From: Selaginella moellendorffii
Lineage: Eukaryota > Streptophyta > Lycopodiopsida > Selaginellales > Selaginellaceae
DNA length: 64,000 nt
Direction of reading: 5' to 3'
NCBI RefSeq assembly: GCF_000143415.4
Contig: NW_003314312.1
Coordinates: 1,321,533-1,385,532, forward strand
In this document: positions 21,423 to 32,977 of the stretch, one piece after another
How the letters are laid out: each line of letters opens with the position of its first letter
Numbering within the stretch: position 1 is the first letter of the stretch
The notes under the pieces: generated by a model
Told to the model about the DNA's origin: nothing
The model's input: the letters and a program-made list of their open reading frames with translations, nothing else
The model's database searches: none
Program-made: the position numbers and the translations under genes

Positions 21423-22266
21423 TTTGGTAACAAAGGAATTGTCTTAGCGATTTTTATCCATCATTTCTCAAAGTTTCTGACTCAAGTTACATACATAGAG
21501 ACTTTTCTAGTAGATCTGAAGTGATCTATGTAGGATTAGTTGGATTGCACCATTCGGTAAAAATGTTATATGCATATTCAGTTATAGATAGAGGTATACA
21601 TGTAACTAGTGAGATAGTGAAAAGGAACTATGTTGATAACACTAAAACCTCTAGATGAGAGAATCAAAAGGAGGAAACTCCTACTAGAGATGTTGCAAAA
21701 GAGGTTGAGGCTGAGTCAGAAGAGGAAAAGCCAGATGCTATAGCACTACAACGTACGGCTCAAGAAGTTGAGATCAAGAATTTGCAAAAGGAAATTCACA
21801 AATTGAAGAAGGAGAATAAAAGGAGGAAGAAAGAAGTTGAGGTAGCTAAACTAGATAAACCTAAGCAATCAAACTCCTCTTCAAGTTTTGAGGACAATGA
21901 GGTTTTGCAACCACCCCCGGTTACACGAGTTTCAATCTGAAACCAACCAAGTTTAGAGGCATGTGGGACTATTAGGTTTTAGATGGATTTTAGACTGGGT
22001 CTATGATATAGAAAATTATTTCATAGCAGCAGATGTAGATGATCATATGAAAGTTACATACGTGTAGTCCTTTCTCACAGATCATGCCAAAACTTGGTGG
22101 CGCTAGGTGTGCACTGAAAAAGGGCAGACTAGAAGTTGGACTAAGATGTAGTCTCATATTTGTAAAGAATACTTGCTGGACGATCTTGGTTTGAGACTTT
22201 TTGTGGAGCTACGGTGGTTAAAGCAACGAGAGGATCTTATGCATTAAGTTAATGCATTTGCTTAGA
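21423..22266 (+). pseudogene. Decayed CH gag after the second LTR
   Basis: A primer-binding-like TTGGTAACAAAGGAATTG follows the LTR. The sequence then parallels 16530-17340, including the acidic stretch and the FLTDHAKTWWR region, but with many stops and transitions. It ends abruptly near 22266 at CATTTGCTTAGA, where unrelated sequence starts. Confidence 0.8.
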
Positions 22267-22269
22267 GCC

Positions 22270-24900
22270 CGGGTAGGTTTAGCATGTTCTCAACCTCTAG
22301 CACTGGATTTACTTGTGTAACAATTGGCACCTCCTCCACTCAATATTCCTTAGTTCTTCTCCAGTGTCGTGGAACAGAATGGTAGTCAAGCTTTGGATGG
22401 TAAGAGCTAGAAGGAGTGATGTTGGGCCCATCAAATGTCTGTCAATGCTTCAAACGGGCTGTCTTCATGTCCTCAAGTGGTTTATAACTTGATTCCATAG
22501 GAGTTCTAGTAACAATTTCCCCCACCATCTTAGATATTGACCCTGCTACTGGTGTTGTCCTTCTACCAACCCACTCTTGAAGCTTGTTTAAGTTTGGACC
22601 TGTCCCAGAAAACCTTGCTTCTTGTGCAGCCAAAGCTTTTGATGATTGCTCAAGAGATTTAGTGAAGTTGGAGAGTGTAGCTTCATAGGGGGACACTTTT
22701 CCTTTCCCTGCTTCGGAAGCTCTCCAACTCCAATGTTTGCTCTTAGAGAGATTAATTGTTGGTGTAAGTGCAATGTCAAAAGTCAATGTAAGTGCAAGGT
22801 TGATCCTAGGAAAAATGCAACATTTGAATGTGACAAAAAAAAAATGAGAGAAAACTTACATAGAGAATATAATGGCCCCATTGAAATATTCAAACTTCCC
22901 ACCATACAAGCCAACACTCCATTTGTGGAAGGTGTTCAATTGGCACTTTGTCTCCTTTATGCCACCATATGCGCATCTCATTTGCTTTTGCCTCGTGCTC
23001 CTCTTTAATTGGTGCATCCATCCATTCCCGACAAAGCTGCTTGAACTCGTGATGGAAGCTAGACTTGATGCATCGGCAATATTCATTGACGCTCTTTGCC
23101 CAATGAAACTCACAAATCTTCTCTCTACCTTGTAATGGCTGACTTTTATCACCTCTAAATACTTGTCATACAGCCAACCAGTTAGCACCAACAGCATCTG
23201 CCATGAAACCATGGAAGTTGGGTTTCTTCCCGGTTCACTGTTCAACAACCTCGAACATACATGTCTAAAAGACGGTTTGTGCTTGGAAATCTTGAACCTT
23301 AAATTTTACTATAACTATAGTCAAGTTGCATAGCAACCTATAAAAGGAATGGTTATAATGTAAATCGGTATGGATCCTTAAAAAATGAATAACCACTTAC
23401 TTGTGATCATAAACATAAGCTCCCATTGTTGACCAGCCTGAAACTTGTTCCATATGGTCAAAATGGATCCAAGAATTAGCCAAGTCCCCGTCTCTGTCCA
23501 TATCCATTCATTGTACAAGGTCCACACCAGAAGCAAGACCAAGGGTGGACATTTTAAAGATGAAAGGGCGTTGACTGTTCAAAGTCACTTGGCCAATGAC
23601 CAAACTCCCATGAATAAATTCATAGGGACATTTTCTTTTTAACTCCAAAATTGCATCCAATCTAGATTGAAGCTTTCCATCTCGCCCTTCTCACATGCAG
23701 TTCTTTATTCTGTTAAAAAAAAGAGTGTTTCTAGTGATAAAGTAGAGTTAAGTATTAACTTATACTTGTTTAAATTTGTCATGGGTTCTATATTTTGAAG
23801 CAGGTCCTTCAAGTTGTTCTCCGTGAACTCTGTTTTGCCATCAGTTTGTAGCAACATATCCACCACATAGTCCTTTAGTATAGACTATTAAACACACTTT
23901 GGAGTTGCGGCACTTTTTTTCCTAACCTCTATAGTAACAGTAGCTTTCAAATTGCAAAAAGAATCAGGGCGGATTCCTTCCTCTATTGCATATTAGTGGT
24001 ATCTAACATGCACTGCTGCTCTACCTAAACATCCATCACGTGGAAGAAAATAATACATTTTTGCATCACAACATGTTTGACAAACAGGTGTTGCCCTGCA
24101 TTAGCGATATCTAAACCCTATAGCAACCTCATCATGCCTAGGGGGATTGCTCGTTGAGCTTTCAAAGAAACATATATTCTTACCATGATCAGAAATGCAT
24201 TTCTCAGTGACACATTGAAGCTGTCCACCACAATGGATTATGGATACATATCTGTCGAAATAGGAGAAGTGGGTTGTCTTTACTCTGCACCAATTATGTG
24301 GATCAAGACGCATCTCCATGCCCCTCTTCCTACTTGACAAACTGGCCGGTGGAAATTCAAAGAATATATTCCCATTATAGGAACACGAAAGCTCCTCACC
24401 TCTCATGTACTGGAACTCTTTCAATTCCAACCATAATGATCGATATTGCCGAAATGCCTTATCCATCGCTTCAAAAACTGGTCCAAAAGGAACGCACCTA
24501 CTTATATGGGAAGCTATGTCGGGAAGTTCATCTTCTTCACTTTCGTCACTGGAAAGAATAACAACTTCATCCTTCACTCCTTGCACAGTTGGTTGTGAAA
24601 CTAACACACTCTCTTCTGCTCGCTTTGGAGATCCTGTAACTAGAATCTCTTGACCTGTACATCTATCAAGATCCCACTGAATCCCATTCTCTCCCACACC
24701 ACTGTCGAGAAGAATGGACTTTTCTATTTGATTACCCTTATCCCGATAACTAACTGATCCCGGCTTCAACTTGAATCTTTTGCAAAGGAAGCTCTCTCCT
24801 ATAACATTCTTAGAGAAAACAATTGGAGATTCTTGATTGAACTTCAAGTAGAATTCTCTCATATCTTCTCCTTGCTCGAGCACTTAGAAAAAATTTGGGG
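22270..24900 (-). pseudogene. Probable Mutator-like transposase relic
   Basis: Minus-strand frames at 24883-24101, about 24070-23700, 23250-22860 and 22786-22442 look like parts of one protein. Visible: a long acidic N-terminal region with SSDESEEDELPD, then Cys-rich text (CQTCC), a YYFLPRDGCLGRAAVHV-like segment, and a segment FHGFMADAVGANW followed by ICEFHWAKSV. These resemble the zinc-binding and post-catalytic parts of MULE-type transposases. Frameshifts and several stops separate the pieces. No terminal inverted repeats or target duplication were found. The family call is an inference; an eroded host gene is the alternative. Confidence 0.4.
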
Positions 24901-25230
24901 AGAAACTAACAAGAAAGAACAAAGATATTCTTCTGTATTGCGAGCTTTAATTAGCTGTGTCCTTGCAAAGGACAAGTTAAATATTTTAACAAAATAGACA
25001 ACTGTTTAGAATCTAGAGATATATGAGAGAATTTTGTTGGATAGTGATTCCTATATTTACCAAAAATCATGATCTTGGTGGTTCTTATACTATACTACTA
25101 ATTTATCGGATGATAACTTACTTGGAATACTTTTGTGTTCTAATCTAAGATATATTCACTAATAATTAAGACTCTAAGATATCATTGTCTATGACTTTGA
25201 TATTGTCCATCTATTGATCTTTGAGTTTGG
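24901..25230. other. AT-rich spacer
   Basis: No gene or repeat boundary is recognised. Confidence 0.4.
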
Positions 25231-25752
25231 GCCAGTATAGGCAGACTGGCTTCGGCACTTCGTGTGCATGTTGAAATCTCTAGTCATGGGGTAGCTACTG
25301 TCGACTGGTCACATAACCTGCCTCTCTGTCGATGTTCCTTATTCCATTAAAAGGGCGTGACCATGTAAACAACTCTAACTGCCTGTTTACAGTAGTTTAT
25401 CTAAACCTTATCAACGGGTTTGGTTTCTTTGCTAAGGAGGGTTGGGGCCTCTGGTTCCTCTCTCTATGTCTCTGCGGGCAGGGCATATCACACTTTTGTA
25501 AGCTAGATGACTCCCAAAGCAGCAAGGGTGGCTGACTCCGTTGGTCATTTCCTTGTCGGCGACGGCCGGAAGGTGTTTGAGCTGGTAGCGCATCCGCGTT
25601 AGACAAAGAGGTTGCCTCCTAACTCATTTAAGTTGATGCATTTCTCACATAGTGTGAGTACCGTGAACTTTTTCTGGAGTTGTTTCCTTGGCGGTATTCT
25701 AGACTCGAGTATGCATCGACGAGGACATCGATCTTCCCTAGGGGGGGAGAGT
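25231..25752 (+). mobile_element. CH 3' untranslated region and polypurine tract
   Basis: This matches the minus-strand stretch 27262-27790, which follows the chromodomain there. It ends CTAGGGGGGGAGAG, a polypurine tract, directly before LTR start TGTCGTGAATG at 25753. The two copies lie as an inverted pair around 25753-27261. Confidence 0.75.
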
Positions 25753-26379
25753 GTCGTGAATGTGACTTCGGGTATCGAAAGTTACCTGTCGGCTAGTCCT
25801 TACGGACACTCTTACCTTACTGCCACGATGGCAGGAGGTCGGTATTGCTAGACCCGTTATGGTGTTCGTCCCGTGTCCAAATTTGCAATCTAGCGCCATT
25901 CCATATTTAGTAAGTTTTGAGCTTGTCCCAAAGACTAACTCCTGATACTAAGGGAGGCTTGGGGTGAAAGCCCAAAGTGTGTGTTCCTCAAGGGGGGGGG
26001 GGATATGGGGGGTTCCAAATGTATAGTAGGGATAGTGGGTAGGTCGGGCATGGCCGACCAACCTGAGGCATAGTTTAGCTCCCGCTTGCGTGCCTGTCCT
26101 TGTTCTGCGTCCGGCTTGGGTCTAAGCCCAAGTTCCATTCCATGCTAGCTAGTGGATTACCCATGTCCTCGCGTTAGGCCACCGGTATGCCGAAATAGCG
26201 CTAGACTCCGTTTGGCTCCATTTTGCATGCTGGTCCTGACATTGGGATGCTGGTTACTCTAGGATTGTTCCAAGTCGCTCCGGGCTCCTGTCCCTTTGCT
26301 CCTTGGGCTTCATGCTTGGGAGTTTGGCACTGTTCCTTCGTTCAGTGGCCCAAGGCCCTAAACCTCGGGTTTTTATGGA

Positions 26380-26415
26380 CACGTGGCATGTGACACGTGG
26401 CATCTGTCACGTGGC
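26380..26415 (+). promoter_or_regulatory. Three CACGTGGC G-box/ABRE motifs at 14-bp spacing inside an LTR
   Basis: CACGTGGC occurs at 26380-26387, 26394-26401 and 26408-26415. CACGTG is the G-box bound by plant bZIP and bHLH factors, and ACGTGGC is the abscisic-acid response core. Position within the LTR suggests control of element transcription. This is seen in sequence; function is inferred. Confidence 0.6.
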
Positions 26416-26448
26416 ACAAAGAGGGTTTAGGTTCTGCTTCATGGTGTT

Positions 26449-26473
26449 ATCCTATGGTAAATCACCATAGGAT
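26449..26473. repeat. 10-bp perfect inverted repeat in the LTR
   Basis: ATCCTATGGT and ACCATAGGAT flank the loop AAATC. The old copy at about 3309-3333 (minus) has ATCCTATAGT / ACTATAGGAT with the same loop, so one base pair changed on both sides. Confidence 0.65.
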
Positions 26474-26519
26474 AAAGGGTCAAAACCACGTGCACTACAC
26501 TATATATCTGTATTGAACC

Positions 26520-27260
26520 ATCTTTCTTCACAAGCAAGACTAGGGCACCAAACCAAGACTTTAGCTAAATAAATCCAAATTTAAATAACTCCTTTGACTT
26601 GTCGTTAAACTTCTCGCGCCTCTATATAGCATTAGAAAAGTCCTTGAGTATCCAAAATGGCTACCTCTCCCTCACACATGCCTTAGTGCCTTAAGTCACG
26701 AACAAATAGTAAGTAACTTGAAAGTGTTTTTCCATTATGACTAACCCACTTCAAAAATGTAGTGGAGGCATAACAATTGGAGGCTAAACAACCCTTTCTA
26801 AACCATATATCTTTGATGCCATCATACTTTAACAAGATATATTTAATATTTCATTTTATCTCTGGTTCCATCTTTGCCAACTATAGCATCCCAAGAATGA
26901 AATCCATATTATAGATATGCTAAATAAAAAGTTTTAATATATATGATTTTGCCAACTAACACTTCCATCCCCTTTACACAAATATCAAAATGTTAAATAG
27001 GGGTAATTGCACCTTCCACCATATATGGGAAAAACTCTTTATATCACCAGGCCATACTTCTGAATAAACTTTGCCGAAACAAAATTATCATCACTCCCAC
27101 TATCCAATAAAATCTACATTAGACATACAAAACACACCCTCTAGCATTAATACTAATGCATGAGTGCCCTTGAGCTCCATCTTATTCAACACACAATTGA
27201 GTTAACAAGTAACAATTGAAAGCCTCTTCCTCCAATCATAATAGTCTTTGTTGTCATCCT
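26520..27260 (-). mobile_element. G1 protease-RT fragment, decayed
   Basis: Read on the minus strand, this parallels 32130-32870 and 62490-63340: the protease region through to the start of RT (the complement of CTTCTTCACAAGCAAGAC). Many transitions and stops are present. It abuts CH 3' sequence at 27261 and LTR variant B at 26515. Confidence 0.75.
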
Positions 27261-27261
27261 C

Positions 27262-27790
27262 ATGCTCTCTCCCCCCCTTGGGGAAGATCGACATCCTCGT
27301 TGATGCATACCCGAGTCTAGCAAACTATCAAGGAAACAACTCCGAAAGTTAACGGAAAGCACACTATGTGGGAAACACACTGACTTAAATGAGTTATGGA
27401 ACAACCTCTCTTCTAAGTCCAAAGACATTAAGACTTAAACACCCTCCGGCCGTCACCGACAAGGAAATGACTAACAGAGTTAGCCACCCTTGCTGCTCCG
27501 AGTACCACTCGGCTTACAAAGGAATGATACATCTCTGCCTGCAAGGATATAGGGAGAAGGCCAAAGGCCCAACTGCCCCTGAGCAAGAAATCAACCCCGT
27601 TGGGAAGATTTAGACAACTATTATAAACTGGCAGATTAAGTTGTTTACATGACTACGCCCCTTTGCAAAAGTGAGTCATCGAGAGAGAGGCGGGGACTTG
27701 TGATCAGTCTATAATAGTTACCCCCTTGGTTATGGATTGAACCTATGCACCGAAGTGCCGAAGTCAGTCTGCTAAAACTAACCCAAGTAC
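27262..27790 (-). mobile_element. CH 3' untranslated region (minus)
   Basis: This follows the chromodomain on the minus strand and ends at a polypurine tract (GGGGGGGAGAG on the minus strand). An LTR should follow but a G1 fragment is found instead. The frames within it are not coding. Confidence 0.7.
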
Positions 27791-27874
27791 GAACGAAGGA
27801 TAGAAACGACACTTTGATTTATAGAAATATAGTATTTTATTAATTTGCAAGATTTATTACAAGATTTACAAAAG

Positions 27875-28979
27875 CTAGTTTTTATTACTATTCTCATACT
27901 CCATGACAAGCTCACGGGCATGTGTAAGATTACTAAAAGGCTCCCAAGTTGATTCACAAGTTGGGTAACCTTTCCACTTAACTAGATATTCCTTCAACAC
28001 GAGCCTGTCTCCGGAACCGGGAATCCAAGATAGTTTCCACTTTGTATTCAGGTTCACCATCCACAACGTCTGGTGGCGGATGAATCTCCTCTTGACATGC
28101 AACATCCATAGTGTAAGGAGCCAATAGATTGGCATGAAATACATTATGAACATTGGACATCTCTGCAGGCAGATCCAACCAATAGGATACATCACCAATG
28201 CATTTTAGCACCCGATAGGGTCCAACATATCTCGGCAAGAGCTTTCGAGAAAAAGAACCCTTAATGTTCAAGTTTCGGGAAGATAGCCACACCTGATCTC
28301 CCACTTGATAGGATACATCCCGACGATGCTGATCCTTATCACGTCGATACCTATCCTGAGCTTTGCCCATCACCTCAGTAGCTCTAGACCAACCTTGGCA
28401 TAGCTGCTCCGCATAAGTTTCAACGGCTGGGACCAACACTTCAGTTATTGGTTTCGGTACAACAATCTGTTGAGGAACCCTAGAAGCATTTCCTTGCAGC
28501 ATCTCCCATGGAGAATAGCCTATAGCGCTGTGAAATGTGTTGTTATAACATATTTCTGCTGTATCCAAATGCTCAACCCAGTCGCGTTGGTCCGCCGCGA
28601 CATAGTACCGCAGATAATCCTCAACTTGAGCATTCACGCGTTCAGTCTGCCCATCAGTCTGAGGATGATAAGCCATACTAAACTTTAATTTGGTACCAAA
28701 CAACTGGAACAGTGTGCCCCAAAACTTCCCTGTAAACCTCGAATCCCTATCCGAGATCATCTCTTTAGGAAGACCACGAACCCGCACTACTTCATGGAAA
28801 AAGAGCTTTTCTACTTGTTTCGCATTCACTATTCCCACAGTTGGAATGAAGTGTGCAATCTTCGACAACCGATCCACAACCACCATCAAAGTATCATAAC
28901 CCTTAGACTTCGGCAAGCAAGTGACGAAATCAAGTGTCACACTCTGAAATGGCCATGCCGGTGCTGGAATGCATTGCAA
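27875..28979 (-). pseudogene. CH integrase with chromodomain, one frameshift
   Basis: The main frame (28979-27978) has integrase DDE signatures (VTLDFVTCLP, ISDRDSRFTGKFW, HPQTDGQTERVN) and a GPY/F module (RYVGPYRVL). It runs into the chromodomain start EYKVETILDSR. A frameshift near 28010 moves the rest to the frame ending at 27875: YLVKWKGYPTCESTWEP, the aromatic cage and core of a chromodomain. This places the family among the chromoviruses, which target histone-marked chromatin. The upstream HHCC region near 29000-29100 carries stops. Confidence 0.88.
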
Positions 28980-29162
28980 CTTTCCAGCCTGCTTCTCAGC
29001 TTTGCGCTTACATTGCTAGCATATAGGGCAGGAACAGACATAGTCCGCTATATCACCTTCCATACCAGACCAGAAAAATCCCTTTTTAAACAAAGCTAGA
29101 GTCTTTTGCTGTCCACCATGTCCCACTGCTGGAACATCATGATGTTCCCGCAAAAATAACTG

Positions 29163-29753
29163 CTACAGATCCTTAGAGGGAAGATACAATCTTTCTTGCT
29201 TATAGAATATAAGCCCATCCCGAACTGAGAAGTGAAGCTTCGCATTAGTGTGACTAGCAACTTTTGCTGCTTCGCTACCAGGGCTTTGCTTCAACAACCC
29301 CGTACGGCATAAGATTGCCTTCGCCAATGGATCACTTCCATATGAAACCTGAACGTCCTCCAACCAATCCGAACTAATTGCCGATATTGCCCGGAATTGA
29401 GCCTGACGACTCAACGCATCCGGAACAATATTGTCTTTACCAGGTTTATATATAATTTCAATATCATATCTAACAAGCTTCTCTTGCCAACGAGCTTGCT
29501 TCGGCGTAAGCTTAGGCTACGTAGCTCAGTGTGTTACTATCTGTATAAACCTTGGGTGTCTCCAGTGTTCCAAAGCCGACACTATAGCAAACATTTCTTT
29601 CTCATGCGTTGGCCATCTTCGTTGGGTTTCATCCAATTTCTTGGAATAGAATGCAACGGGACAACCATGTCGCCTTAGCGTAACACCAACCAATTTGTCA
29701 CAATCTTCCTGTAACACAGCACCAATAGCATATCCAAACGCATCACAATGCAC
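29163..29753 (-). pseudogene. CH RNase H and connection region, broken
   Basis: Minus-strand frames 29753-29526 (DAFGYAIGAVLQ, KKLDETQRRWPTHEKEM: RNase H) and 29414-29163 (RLYLPSKDL) are separated by stops. The RNase H start DASGYA is DAFGYA here. Confidence 0.8.
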
Positions 29754-29830
29754 CTCGAAGGTTTATCAAGATCTGGAATCTTGAGAACAGGAACCGTAGT
29801 CAAGATCTCCTTCAACCGTACAAAAGCACG

Positions 29831-31417
29831 CTAGCAAGCTGGTGTCCAATGAAACGGAATACTACTCTTCGTCAACTCAGTTAACGGAAGAGCAATCCTT
29901 GCAAAATTGCGGACAAACTTGCGATAGTATCCTGCCAAACCGTGAAAGGATCGAACATCTGATACAGTGGTCAGGACTTCCCAAGACTTCACCGCTTCCA
30001 CCTTCTTTGGATCGACCTCAATCACGCCACCACCAACTATATGTCCGAGAAAGTTTACATGCAATTGACCAAAAGCGCATTTACTTTCCTCAGCATACAA
30101 TTTGTGTTCGCGCAACTTCTGAAACACCAACTCCAAGTGTTTCAAATGATCCTCCAACGTTTCGCTGAAGACTAGAACATCGTTGATATATAGGACAACA
30201 AATGTGTCCAAATAATCTCCGAATATTCTATCCATCATAGTGCTGAACGTTGCCGGAGCATTGCATAACCCGAACGGCATGACAAGGAACTCATAAGATC
30301 TGTACCGAGTCTTAAAGGCTGTCTTCTCCACATCCTAATCCACCACCCGTATCTGATGATACCCAGACTGCAAATCAAGTCGCGTAAAATACTTAGCCTT
30401 TAAGAGTTGGTCAAACAAGTCATCAATGCGAGGCAAAGGATAACTGTTCTTGAACATGATCTTATTGAGTGCCCAATAGTCAATACACATCCTCATGGTT
30501 CCATCCTTTTTCATAACAAAAAGGACTAGCGCTCCATAAGGTGACTTGCTTGGTCGGATATGACCTTTGTCAAGAAGCTCCGTGAGTTGCTTCTTGAGTT
30601 CAGCCATCACCTTGATGTTCAACCGGTATGGAGCTTTCGTAGGTGGTTTAGAACCCAGAATAATCTCAATTTGATGATCAACCTCATGGCTAGGAGGTAG
30701 CCCTGGTGGCAAATCCTTCGGAAAGATATCCTGGTTCCCCGCCAACAACTCCAATATCCTCTTTGGTACAGGATCAACCCCGTCCCCAATTCGAATTGAG
30801 TCATTAACACCCTCAGCTTCCATCACTTGAACCCAAAAGGTCCGACATCCCCTCTTAGCTGCTTTTTGAGCGGCCTTCGTAGTCAGGAACTTTGCATCCC
30901 AATCCTTTGAGGAACGCTTTTGCAACTGAAAGGATACATCAAGACGTCGTTCTGACTTCAACGTGATACGACTTTGTCCAGCACCATAAATCCCTTTTAT
31001 ATAATTGTTGAAGAAGTCCATACCAAACACCATCTGAAAATCTGGTATCTTCAACACTACCAAGTCCACTCTTTCTTTCCACTTGGATATCTTTATTGGA
31101 AAATCACTCACAAACTTTCTGGCTACTTGCCCACCTCTCGCAAACCGGAAGTGCATAGGCGACATTTGCTCAGCATTCAATCCTAACAACTTAACTAAGT
31201 CTTCAGATATCATATTGTGCGTAGCTCCCATGTCAATCATCACTTGGATTCGGTGTCCACGGACAAAGCCTACCAGATACATCAACGGATCAGTGTTTGC
31301 ATTGACTGCAAGAAAAGCTTGAGGAAAGCAACGAAAGTTACTTACCTCTTCTTCCTCATAGTCTGTATTGACCAACTCGTCAACCCCTTCAGCTTCACCA
31401 CCACCGTCTTCCCTTAA
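29831..31417 (-). pseudogene. CH protease and reverse transcriptase, nearly open
   Basis: The first frame (31417-30335) holds the protease, with DMGATHNMI in place of the usual D-S/T-G-A-T, then RT blocks [36 protein letters not shown] and [11 protein letters not shown] stop near 30334 separates it from the second frame (30331-29831) with MPFGLCNAPATF and the catalytic loop LYINDVLVFS, where the usual Y-x-D-D is Y-I-N-D. So both protease and polymerase have altered active-site residues. Confidence 0.85.
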
Positions 31418-31418
31418 C
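31417..31418. other. Inversion breakpoint, right
   Basis: On the minus strand G1 runs to ...GAGCGAGACTCTAGT and CH protease upstream sequence begins (TTAAGGGAAGACGG). G1 continues at 17840 within a base or two of where it stops here. Confidence 0.75.
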
Positions 31419-31510
31419 TAGAGTCTCGCTCAACAATCGTTTCAACACCACAAAACTCTCCTCTTGTGGCTTCTTCCACTCGAATGGCACATTCTTGCAT
31501 AACAACCGCG

Positions 31511-32413
31511 TCAAAGGAATAGCCACCTCCGCAAACTTATGCTGGAAACGTCGATAGTACCAAGAAAACTGCACAACTCGGCCACTGTAGTCAGTGTAAG
31601 CCAATTTTCCACTACAGCCACCTTCCTTAGATCCGTCTTGACACCCTTAGATATCACAATATGGCCGAGATATTCCACCTCTGACTTTGCAAATTCACAT
31701 TTGCTCTTCTTCGCATAAAGTTTTTTGTCTCGAAGTAACAAAAGAACCTTGTGCAAATGAACCCTATGCTCCTCCATATTCTTGCTAAAAACAAGAATAT
31801 CATCCAAGAAAATCTCCACAAACTCATGAAGATAATGCCCAAATACCTCCGTCATCAACCGAGTAAATGTGGCCAGTGCATTCATCAAACCAAACAGCAT
31901 AACTGTAAACTCAAAATGTCTAAAGCTTGTGTTGAATGCCGTCTTAGAGATAAATGCATCATCCATTGCAATCTGATAATATCCACTCCTCAAATCAATC
32001 TTGGTAAACACTCATGCTTCACCAAGCTTGTCCAGGATATCATCCACATGTGGCATCGGCATCTTGTCCGTCACTATCTTCTTGTTTAAAGCGTAGTAAT
32101 CAATACACATCTGCATTGAACCGTCCTTCTTCTTCACAAGCAAGACTAGAGCACTAAACGGAGACTTACTTGGCTGAATAAATCCAAACTCAAGAAACTC
32201 CTTGACTTGTCGTTGAACTTCTTGCTCCTCTGCATAACTTAACCGAAATGAACGCCAGTAAATTGGCCGCGTCCCTGGCTCCAATGTAATCCTATGCTCC
32301 ACACCTCGTAATGGAGGCAATCCATGAGGAAGTTCAGATGGAAAAACATCAAAAAACTCGTCAAGTACATCCCATACTGCTACTTCTCCCCCACATGTGC
32401 CTGGATCCCCCAA
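31511..32413 (-). pseudogene. G1a reverse transcriptase, with an in-frame stop
   Basis: Frames 32413-32012 ([35 protein letters not shown]) and 32011-31511 ([41 protein letters not shown]) are one RT separated by a TGA near 32012. The YxDD-type loop is FLDD and intact. Frameshifts near 31530 precede the end of the domain. Confidence 0.85.
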
Positions 32414-32908
32414 GTCAGCAAGTAACTCGAAAGTGCTTTTCTATTACAACAAGCCCGCTTCAAAGATGTAGCAGAGAGCATAACAACTGGTGGTTGAACA
32501 CCCTCGCCAAAGCACACATTTTTAACGCCACCATACTCCAACGAGATACGCTTAATACTCCACTTTATCTCGGGATCCACCTTCACCAACCATGGCATCC
32601 CAAGAATGAGATCCATACGATGAATATCCGCGAGATAAAAAGTCTCCACAAGTGTGGTTTTGCAAACCAACACTTTCAGCCCCTCGACACAAGCATCGAA
32701 ATGCTGAGTAGAGGTAGCTGCACCCACTATTTAGTAAAATCCGCACTGGATCGCCATGGAACACGCCCTCCAGCATTAAAGCTGATTCACGTGTATCCTC
32801 AAGCTCCATCTTGTTCCACATACAGTTGAGCTGACGAGCAACGATCGAAAGTCGCTTCCTCCGACCGGAATGGTTGTTCTCCTCATCCTCACGCTGCAAA
32901 GGTTGCAA
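32380..32908 (-). pseudogene. G1a aspartic protease region, deleted and frameshifted
   Basis: Frames 32908-32552 and 32727-32380 overlap in different phases. The catalytic segment reads LLNSGCS where the copy at 63160 has LLDSGSDDNF: Asp is Asn, and about 60-70 bp after it are missing. Confidence 0.75.
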
Positions 32909-32977
32909 CTTTTTAGTATCTGACTTACTGTGAGTAGAAGATTGGCCATTCTTCTTGTTCTATTGCTTGTTCTTCAA

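Larger units (their letters stand above)
25753..26514 (+). mobile_element. CH-type 3' LTR, variant B, internally deleted
   Basis: The first 100 bp match the LTR at 15601. A jump near 25853 omits about 350 bp present there. The following part matches again, but the last 270 bp differ from the 15601 LTR and match the old copy at 3284-3890. It ends ...GTGCACTACA. The LTR is thus a mosaic or a separate subfamily. Confidence 0.75.
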
